From contig NC_089281.1 of the NCBI RefSeq assembly GCF_963678975.1, forward strand, positions 27,074,765 through 27,138,764: a DNA stretch of 64,000 nucleotides, read 5' to 3'. The stretch's first letter is position 1; each line of letters opens with the position of its first letter. The notes beneath the pieces are model-generated. The model made no database searches, was not told the origin of the DNA, and was given only the letters and a program-made list of their open reading frames with translations. The DNA comes from Dysidea avara (taxonomy: Eukaryota > Porifera > Demospongiae > Dictyoceratida > Dysideidae). This document shows positions 56,686 through 64,000 of the stretch, in pieces. Made by a program: the position numbers and the translations under genes.

Positions 56686-56940
56686 GAAATGCCCATACCA
56701 TTTTTGTCCGAGAAATCGCCAACTCTGGCGAGTGATAATTGGCGTTTAATAACTACAGAAGAGGTGACAATTTGAGGTAAGCTTTGCTTTTGTAAAGTCT
56801 GCACTGCGCAGCCATAAAATGATAAATACTGTTTAATCGTCACCTTTTGTAAATCTTTTGTAAGTAGTAAACACCAATTATCACTCGCCAGAGTTGGCGA
56901 TTTCTCGGACAAAAATGGTATAGGCATTTCACCAGACCTT
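56686..56940. mobile_element. Small MITE in the right inverted end of the P element
   Basis: About 67-bp inverted ends (GGTCTGGTGAAATGCCCATA, then CCATTTTTGTCCGAGAAATC and AACTCTGGCGAGTGATAATT) around about 120 bp. The left end of the P element reads ATAGATAATATACGC next to GGGTCTGGTC without it. Confidence 0.75.
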
Positions 56941-57022
56941 TTCGGAGGGGGCGCTTATAATCTCTAATCGATAAGCGCCACCCCGGAGAATGGGTCTGCG
57001 AGGACGAGACTAGCTATGCAGT

Positions 57023-57411
57023 GGCATAATGCATGCTTTTTGTGTTTATGTGATCTCTCCATTTCTATCTGGTGGTAAAAATGATAACAGCGTGGGTGTG
57101 TAGAATGTGATCAGGAGGTGTGGTTTAAAGTGGATATTGTTTATGGTCACTTTGACCATTATGACTTATTGATCCATGATATAGGACTAGTGCAGTGGAT
57201 TGCTTTCCTATGACGCTTGTGAAGGAAGCTGGTGTCACAGCAGTATACATAGCATCTGGCCATTGGATAGCATGTCACTTAGTTGAGTTAGATGTCTGGT
57301 GGTAGCTGCCTCCAGGGTGACTCATTTAGAGAGCCGTATGACTATTGGCAGCGTTGGCATGATTATGATTATATTATATTGGAAAGACTGATATACATCC
57401 AATAATATAAA
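57023..57411. other. Spacer, no feature recognised
   Basis: No coding pattern; a short AT-rich tract near 57360-57410 could be LINE 3' flank. Confidence 0.4.
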
Positions 57412-58077
57412 TTGACTTATAAATGTTGGTCCAGGAGTTTGTCATAACTCATTCCATTCTTTAGTAGTTCTGTAAAAAAAGCATTCTTGATAATGTTGGG
57501 TGTGTTATGGTGGTAATATAAAATGTAGTTGGTGGAATTGTCTGGTGGTGGAGGTCTGTGGCAAAAAGGATTGTGGCATTTGTATGGCTGGCTCTTGATG
57601 GTGAACAATTCTAGATAAGAGTGTCAATCTGCTGACTTTCCGTCTTTCTTCAAGTGTAGACCAATTAAGATCTTTCAACATGGATGAAACACTACTATGG
57701 AAATCATAGTTGAAAAAAACCTACCTTGCTGCTCGTCTCTGTATCATTTCAATTTTGTAAATTAAAGATTTCTGGTATGGGTCCCAAACTTGGGTGGCAT
57801 ATTCCAGCATTGGACGGACAAGTGATGTATAAGCTTTGGATTTAACCTTGTTGGTACATTTTCCTAGGTTTCTTTTGATGAAATTTAGCATTCTAGTGGC
57901 TCGGTTGGTGATATTTGTTATGTGAGCATTCCATGAAAGTGTACTGTTGAGTAGAACTCTGAGGTACTTATATGTGTCACTTAACTGAATTGTTTCATTG
58001 TTTAGAATATATGTACTTGTAAACGGTGAATGATTCCTTGTAACTCTTAGTAACACACACTTGCTAACATTGTACAA
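57412..58077 (-). mobile_element. LINE 3' fragment (reverse-transcriptase C terminus)
   Basis: Minus-strand frame 58077-57721 reads YKYLRVLLNSTLSWNAHITN, then SLVRPMLEYATQVWDPYQKS and IEMIQRRAAR; it continues in another frame with LNWSTLEERRKVSRL and FYRTTKEWNEL down to about 57450. This is the thumb and C-terminal part of a CR1/L2/Jockey-like LINE protein, with one frame change near 57720. It is cut abruptly at 58077, exactly where gene-derived sequence begins. Confidence 0.85.
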
Positions 58078-58383
58078 GTGGATGGTAAATGTTTACTGTG
58101 AATGGATCATCATCATCATCATCCTGATTAGCTTTATTAACACCACCTCCCACATAGATTGCTCCATTATACAACACTGCAGTATGACCTGCTCTATCCA
58201 CTGGAGCTGAGGCTCCCTCCTTCCACTGGATATTAACTGGTCCACTAAACAAGTCGGGTATGGCGGATTCTTTTAAGGCCAGTTGTTGCTACATCAATAA
58301 ACAATATTACATCTACACTAACACATAACTCAAACCTTTAACTGTACATGTGGTGACAATTTGATCTCAGCCAACCATGACAG
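58078..58383 (-). pseudogene. Kinase-Kelch gene fragment, third copy
   Basis: Matches copy A at 44862-45165: Kelch start (DRAGHTAVLYNGAIYVGGGV, six-Asp tract), the short intron and the end of the kinase exon (SWLAEIKLS). It is bounded by LINE sequence on the left and by the Nudix fragment on the right. Confidence 0.85.
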
Positions 58384-58783
58384 CGATGGAGCAACTGCTG
58401 TCACCCCAGTAGTATTCTGACTAACTAAATTTACTGAAACCATTGCAAATGCTTCAGAAGTTGATGCAGTGTTTTGGGTACCTCTTGACGTATTCTTAAA
58501 TGAAAACACCAAGAAGAACTGGCCAGTCATTTACTTATGAAGGGAAAATCAAGTTTTCTACTGTTGCATTTGACTTCTTTGATGTAGAGACACAGAGAAC
58601 ATTTCTGATATAGGGCTTTACTGCTCGGCTGTGTGTCATGTGTGCTACAGTTGCACTTGATACAAGCCCTCATTATCCATTTACTGTATTATCCATCACC
58701 TGGTCCCCATCAGATGGTAAAGTGTTCTTATCTGAAGTCATTTTGAGAACTAGTGATGTCAGTGCTTTGAAAAGTAAAATATA
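58384..58783 (+). pseudogene. Nudix (NUDT7) gene 3' fragment
   Basis: Copies 38552-38950 of the intact gene, from the codons for GMERATAVTPVVF to the stop region. It lacks the Nudix box and has in-frame stops (CTGACTAAC near 58417, ATATAGGGC near 58608), so it cannot make an enzyme. Confidence 0.9.
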
Positions 58784-59731
58784 ACGTCAATTATTTGAAT
58801 GTAACAATTTTATATAATAATTTCGTTTCTGACTTGATACTGATGGATAATTCTGATTATTTTGAGGGTATTATATTTTTGGGCTTATATGAGGTTCCCA
58901 AGTAATAAGTGAATTCAAGTTCTTAAAGGACTCAATACTTGTAACAATTAGAATCAAGCACTTAACTCTATTGTTGACCTGGATGACCTTCGCATGCATT
59001 GCTTTAGCTTGTTCTGAATCTCTAAACTTGATATACCTAATAATTTAGCATGTAAATTTGTAATAGTAATATAGAGTAACTATGTTGAGCTAACATTGGA
59101 TGTTCTTGTTGGTGTCTCCGAAGAATTCATGTAAAAGTTTGCAAAGTAAAATGAAGGCAATAAATGTATACAGTCAAGTGTTATTGCTATCAGACAATGT
59201 CAATGTTCTAATAGAACAATAAGTTCATTGTCTGCCATGCTTTCATTTAGGCTGGTTCAAATTGAATATTATCTTCAATTCGGCAGCACTAATACTGCAA
59301 TAGGTGTGCACAAACTTGCTCATTTAAATTCTTGTAGGAACACACTTTGTAAGGAGATACTCCAGCCACTCTATAGCTAATAGAAAATCACATTTTTAAA
59401 ACCAGACAATTTTTTGTAATTAACATCAAACTCATTGGTTTTTGTGTGCTGATACAGAGCTGCGGCATTGGATGTTGGAAGAGAGTTACTGTACGTGGGT
59501 ATTACTTGTCATACTTGATGTGGCATTGAGAACACACCATCATATAACATTTCAGCCACATGTTCATCAACTATCTGCTCAAAATGAAATTTTCTACAAA
59601 TCTTCATTTTCTTTTATGGGCAGAATACGTTGTGCGTAATTTAATAAGTAGTGCAACTCAATACATTATAATTATTTTAGTGTTTAGGAAATTACAAACA
59701 AACAAGAAGCTACATGTAAAACTAAACATTG
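58784..59731. other. Copy B spacer, paralogous to copy A without its insertions
   Basis: Aligns with 38951-39032, 41656-41781, 42899-42949 and 43405-44104, preserving the empty sites of the copy A elements. Has one dispersed-motif core at 59207-59229. Confidence 0.8.
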
Positions 59732-60498
59732 TTATTGCTGGAATGACCCAATATATACATTGTTAATAATGTTATTTTCTCCTTCTACGATAACTCCTCC
59801 TCCAATCACTATTAGCCTGGAATTGTTATCACACACCACAGCTGTGCCGAACACTTCCATTGGGATAGTTGTAATGAGTGTCCAAGTAGTAGCTGTAGAG
59901 TTGAGGGTGAAAACTTCATTAGTGAATATGCCATTTTCCTTGGCACCTCCTACTGCTAACACATATTTGTTCTTGAGACCAACAGCAGCTGGACCACCCT
60001 GTGGAGTATCTACAAGATGTTGCCACTTTAGTTGGTGACTAGACAAATTATTAAGAGGAGCGGCATACACTACAGTAGAGGAACTGTCATCTGAACTCAT
60101 TCCACCTAACACATACAGCATGTCACCTACTATGACTGATTGTGAAAAATAAAGTGGTTGAGGAAGATCATTACTTTTGAACCACTGGCCAGTAGTATCA
60201 TCTAGTAGTTCAGTGGTACTGAGTTTGTTACCACCATCATCAACACCACCCATCACTATCATCATTGATTGGTGGCTAACAGCAGTGACCATACCTCTTG
60301 CTGTAGGCATTTCTGTGTAGTCTACCCACTGGCCACTCTCCAGCACAAGTACCTTATTAGTAGCTATATTACTTCTATTAGCTCCACCAACAATAAGCAG
60401 TTTATCTATTAGTACAGTCATGGCAAAATGTACATGTGGAGAGTCAATAGTGTCCCATTTGTTAGTGTCTGGATGGTAAATGTTTACTGTGAATAGCA

Positions 60499-60550
<52 letters not shown>

Positions 60551-61724
60551 TCCATTAACACCACCTCCCACATAGATTGCTCCATTATACAATACTGCAG
60601 TATGACCTGTTCTACCCATTGGAGCTGAGACTCCCTCCTTCCACTGGATATTAACTGGTCCACTAAAGAAGTCGGGTATGGTGGATTCTTTTAATGCCAG
60701 TTGTTGCTACATCAATAAACAACATCACATCTACATAACACACCTAACAACAAACCTTCAACTGTGGTGATAGTTTGATCTCAGCCAACCATGACAAGGG
60801 ATCCATCCCATCACGAGTGGTCTTCTTGCCGTACTCTTCCTTCATCATCTTGATCCTCTCAGACATGTCTGCTGCTGGAGGACGTAATCTTGCAATATCC
60901 TCCAAACATGACATAGCTAATGGCTTCAAATCTGCATCACTTCCAGTCATCATGTCTATGTACTGTTGACGTCGCTCTACTTCTGAAGATAGAATTACAC
61001 GTTTCTCTGTCTTGGGATCAATCTGTGACCATGATTTTGGAGAAGGCCATTGCCGGCTAGTGATGTGGAGGATCACTCCGCCAAAAGAGAACACATCTAA
61101 TGGTGGTCCATATACTGGCTTATCATCTAATGCCTCAGGGGGCATAAACACAGAATTTCCTGGAGTTTTAGTCATTGTCCTTCTATTTCCTGTCATCATA
61201 ATCTTTGCCACACCAAGATCTGTGATCTTTGCTTCAAGATGAGGGGTCACCAGGATATTATTAGGGGTCAAGTCCCTATGGACAATTGGGGGATTGTGAC
61301 CATGAAGATACCTCAGTCCTAGAGACACATCATGTAGTATTGACAGTTTCACCAGTAAGGGAATATTATCGTGTTTCTCTACCAGTGACGTCACACTCTC
61401 CTGCATCTTTTCCATCACCATAACCGGCAGTCCCACCTCGTCACTGAAAGGATAATACACTCCGAGGAATGACACGATGTTTGGGTGACGTATCGTACTC
61501 CAGAGATGGCATTCTCGTAAGAAGTCATCCTTTATTTTAGCTGCTTCTGTTGGGCTAGCTAGCTGGAGTAGTAAGGAATGAACTTCTTTACCGGCACACA
61601 ACTTTCCATCGTATTCCACTTCGGACACTTTCCCATAGGCTCCATTACCTAGTGTCACTCCTGTGAACTTCACCCGAGATCTAGGAATGGTGAGATGGCG
61701 TGAAGCTGCCAATATTGAAGCCAT
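59732..61724 (-). CDS. Protein kinase-Kelch fusion protein, copy B (open)
   Basis: Two exons: kinase 61724-60756 and Kelch 60706-59732, joined over a 49-nt intron. Kinase (about residues 20-300): glycine loop LGNGAYGKV, lysine in CAGKEV, HRDLTPNNIL, then DLG in place of DFG (ITDLGVAK) and MPPEAL; the catalytic Lys, Asp and metal-binding Asp are all present, and the HRDLTPNN loop is TKL/Tyr-kinase-like. Linker LALKESTIPDFFSGPVNI. Kelch part: six blades with GG pairs (AIYVGGG, LLIVGGA, MIVMGGV, LYVLGGM, VLAVGGA, LIVIGGG), probably one propeller. A run of 17 Asp, from a GAT repeat (60498-60550), lies in the first blade loop. No signal peptide or membrane segment, so probably cytosolic. Ligand and substrates unknown. 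Confidence 0.92.
60498..60550. repeat. (ATC)n coding trinucleotide repeat
   Basis: Encodes about 17 Asp in the first Kelch blade of copy B; the paralogues at 44887-44905 and 58105-58122 have six. Confidence 0.95.
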
Positions 61725-61929
61725 TTAAAAGATCAGTTTGTAGCTTCAAGTTCAGAAGTTCGAGCTACATTTGTTGCCACCCGCTTCGCATGCGAGTTAT
61801 CAGGTAAATACTGGGGCGAGCCTGAGCGAGCCCCACACTCGCGAGTCGCCCACGTAAATCCGTGTCATCAACCATGCGCAAACAATTACAAAAGAAATCG
61901 GAAAACTTACTGAATTAATGCCCACTATA

Positions 61930-62153
61930 CTCCATGCCACGGTACAGTAAACAGCGAAGATTACAGCACTTCCATATATGCTCGTGTCATCGACCATGTA
62001 ACGGAAAATAAACGGCGTAGATTACAGCACTTCCATATATGTTCGTGTCATCGACCATGTCACGGAAAAATAAACGGCGTAGACTACGGCACTTCCATAT
62101 ATGCTCGTGTCATCGACCATGTCACGGAAAAATAAGCGGCGTAGATTACAGCA
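61930..62153. repeat. 61-62-bp tandem repeat, about 3.5 units
   Basis: Units contain TTCCATATATGCTCGTGTCA, TCGACCATGTCACGGAAAAA and CGGCGTAGATTACAGCAC, with starts at 61970, 62031 and 62093 and a partial unit before. Confidence 0.9.
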
Positions 62154-62659
62154 CTGCTCATCTCGTCTACCACGTCGCGGCACGTGTTGTCGACCATGAA
62201 ATAAACTTGGTTGTCCATGATGGACAGGGAAGAACGCCTTAGAGAAGAGAGCAGTAGCTATAGATTGAGAAGAGATCGAGAAACTTCACAGGTAGCAGAA
62301 GAAAGACGAAGGAGAGACTGAGAATATCAGAGAAGACGTGCTCAATTTACACAAGAGTAAAGGGACACAGAGAAGGCAGAATTAGTACGTTTGTTATATA
62401 TAAATTTGCAAGACTCACAAAATATTTGAGTATAATAGATTAGTAATTGCTGTTCATAAAATATTAAACTGAATCCTATCAGTACAACTGATAAAAAAAT
62501 AGAACTGATTATGGTCTAAATTCACTACCACATTCTTGTAGATGGTTTATATTTGCATATCATACTAACAACTATTGTGACTCATTTTCATGATGTGTTT
62601 ATATTGATAGTGCTTCAAATGTTGGTGTAGTAGCAAATACTGATGTGAATGTGGACCAA

Positions 62660-63150
62660 TCACAACATGTCCAACGTCATGTGCCAATTGACATTAGTGA
62701 CCCTGCAGTCATTGCCAAGATTACAGAATTTCATGCTGAATTGACACTGTTCAATATGTCTTGAAAAATTCCCAAGCATTTCAATAATTGACAAAAGTAC
62801 CCCTGTAGGCGTTGTCACAATGATAGCCATGTCCCAAAGCTATTTTCTGCTGCTAATAATATAGATCCTGGTCCAGAACTTATTGTAAGTTATGTTCCTC
62901 ACACACATGATGTCTAATAACCATTTAACACTTCCTTTTGTAGGGATTGTCAAAAGTAGAACAAATGTTAATTTCACCCGTTATATGTGTGCGACGATCA
63001 AAGATACTGACTGCCTTGCAGTGGTTGATAGCAAATAATGTATACTTCAGTAATATTACAATCAATCATGATAATATATCAGCTTTACCTGAAAATGATC
63101 ATCTTACAAATGTACCTACAGTATCCGTGCCATCTGACCTACACATGTAA
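62660..63150 (+). pseudogene. Helitron-associated protein fragment
   Basis: Frames read PIDISDPAVIAKITEFHAEL; then YPCRRCHNDSHVPKLFSAAN and IDPGPELI up to a GTAAGT; and, after a TGTAG acceptor, GLSKVEQMLISPVICVRRSK and ILTALQWLIANNVYF, ending at 63148. These match the N-terminal region of Helitron helicase polyproteins (the C..C....PK.F....N.DPGP....GLT..E.MLI and ALQWL..NN patterns), with stops and a missing middle part between LISPVI and VRRSK. No helicase or Rep domain remains. Confidence 0.65.
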
Positions 63151-63545
63151 AGCAACCTGATTCACCTACAAACATAACAGAAGATCACAACAACCCAGAT
63201 ATACGTATGTAGAACTTTTGTTCCAACGATTCCTCAGACCATGACCGAGGTGCAAAATATCAGACATTCATTGCAATCAACTACAGTAACATGACCAGCC
63301 AGAGGAGAAAATCCCTTAAATGAATTCCAATGTGAACGGTACATTACCTGTGCTTTTCCTGTCCTTTTTCCTACTGGTGCTCAAACCACATTTCAATCCC
63401 ATACTTTTATATAATGTGCATATCTTCCATTAGCATGAATGGCTAGATAATAAGACCAACATTCAATTATGACCTATACTACTATAAAACACTTATTCCA
63501 TTCAGGCTCGTCCCACGATGCTGCTAGCATCTGCCTAGTTTAAGT

Positions 63546-63745
63546 TAACCGGGTAAATACCTGTGTCACATGTTACGGGTTTAGTCGTAATTAAGTCACA
63601 GTACGTACGTGGGTACCGAATAAAAGGCACTATGCTAGATCAGTCTGGGTTGGGGATGATTATCCAGTCGAGGGTGATATACAGTACCAGGGAAGTTTGA
63701 TGTACACCTTTAGCCATTAGCAGGGAAGAGACTCAGCCTGTCAGC
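63546..63745. repeat. Right end of copy B
   Basis: Matches 49208-49258 joined to 50137-50285 of copy A, with only scattered differences. Confidence 0.85.
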
Positions 63746-63749
63746 ACAG

Positions 63750-64000
63750 AACCTAGTAGATAGATTTCACTCAGCCTGTTCAGCCTGTAGATGATATTAA
63801 TGAATTTTTTCGTAATGTTGCTATTACCATCAATCATCAACCAGCAAGTAGTTTTACTCCAAATATTAACACTAATGCTACTAGTAATAAATTTTGTTTT
63901 GATACTGTTGATCCATCTATCGTTATGTCCTTGCTTAAAAAGCTTGATGTAAGAAAGTCAGTTGGCCCTGATGGTTTTTCAGCTTCTTTTCTTAAACAAA
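63750..64000 (+). mobile_element. LINE fragment, start of reverse-transcriptase domain, cut by window edge
   Basis: Open frame with DDINEFFRNVAITINHQPAS, then IVMSLLKKLDVRKSVGPDGF and SASFLKQ at the end. The KKLDVRKSVGPDGFSASFL motif is the start of the reverse-transcriptase domain in Jockey/CR1-like LINEs. It joins the end of duplication copy B directly. Confidence 0.8.

Larger units (their letters stand above)
50901..57011. mobile_element. P-superfamily DNA transposon, apparently complete
   Basis: An 11-bp direct repeat AGCTATGCAGT (50890-50900 and 57012-57022) flanks long inverted ends: AGTCTCGTCCTCGCAGACCC and onward, through GGCGCTTATCGATTAGAG, for well over 100 bp, ending near ATAGCGCGTATATTATCTAT. 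Setting the end at TAGTCTC would make the duplication 9 bp; Drosophila P makes 8. Length 6.1 kb. It holds a multi-exon transposase gene (minus) and a second, convergent gene (plus). The right end is split by a small MITE (56686-56940); the left end shows the uninterrupted sequence. Confidence 0.88.
61812..63533 (+). mobile_element. Inserted element with decayed Helitron-type reading frame
   Basis: Present in copy B, absent from copy A (49187-49192, GTAAATACCTAGG). The left edge TGGGGCGAGCCTGAGCG and a near-right sequence CAGGCTCGTCCCAC (63502-63515) are inverted versions of each other. It contains 61-62-bp tandem repeats and a broken Helitron-associated frame. The exact right edge and target duplication are unclear; it may be a composite. 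Confidence 0.6.

Noticed and set aside
56670-56927. 85-codon minus-strand frame
   Set aside because: Runs through both arms of the small MITE, so it reads the same inverted repeat twice.

Overview
This is animal nuclear DNA, most probably from a sponge (demosponge). The support: very short GT-AG introns (often 45-150 nt), compact gene spacing, metazoan-type genes (FLAD1, mitochondrial HSP70/mortalin, a Tudor protein, a NUDT7-type Nudix hydrolase), a protein kinase-Kelch fusion of a kind I recall as multiplied in sponges, and a dense load of hAT-like and fold-back elements. The species call is inference. All gene models were assembled by eye from splice signals and known family sequences; exon edges are exact only where stated.

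Layout. 1-13104: an RA-like gene (minus), then FLAD1 (plus) and HSPA9/mortalin (plus). 13105-18550: no intact gene; miniature inverted-repeat elements, a complex nested inverted repeat (15065-16940) and fragments of neighbouring genes. 18551-25640: a multi-exon SAM-domain gene (minus) that I cannot name. 26248-32718: a mobile-element block: a fold-back element split by a nearly intact BED-finger hAT transposon, a small inverted-repeat element, and a 2.9-kb inverted-repeat element encoding a FEN/XPG-like nuclease with a cysteine-rich tail. 35187-38950: a Tudor protein with a gliadin-like Q/P/F tract (minus), divergent from a one-exon Nudix hydrolase (plus).

38552-63750 is the most informative part. 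A block (Nudix 3' half, spacer, kinase-Kelch gene, downstream tail) is present twice: copy A about 38552-50290 and copy B about 58384-63750, with part of a third copy at 58078-58383. Comparing A and B shows empty and filled sites for several insertions: a large inverted repeat (39043-41554), a hAT-like element (41782-42890), a hAT MITE (42950-43404), a 3.0-kb element carrying a USP/C19-like cysteine protease gene and sitting inside the kinase exon (45973-48980), a fold-back element whose arms are a 21-bp EcoRI-site minisatellite (49259-50137), and in B an element with a decayed Helitron-type reading frame (61812-63533). Copy A of the kinase-Kelch gene is dead (insertion plus frameshift); copy B is open. 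Between the copies lies a 6.1-kb P-superfamily element (50901-57011) with long inverted repeats and two convergent genes, the main one an apparently intact multi-exon transposase.

A short sequence of about 27 bp (core TGACTGTTCTATTAGAGTA) recurs at about a dozen places, inside several unrelated MITE families and in introns and spacers, singly or as a hairpin. It is not explained by any one element.
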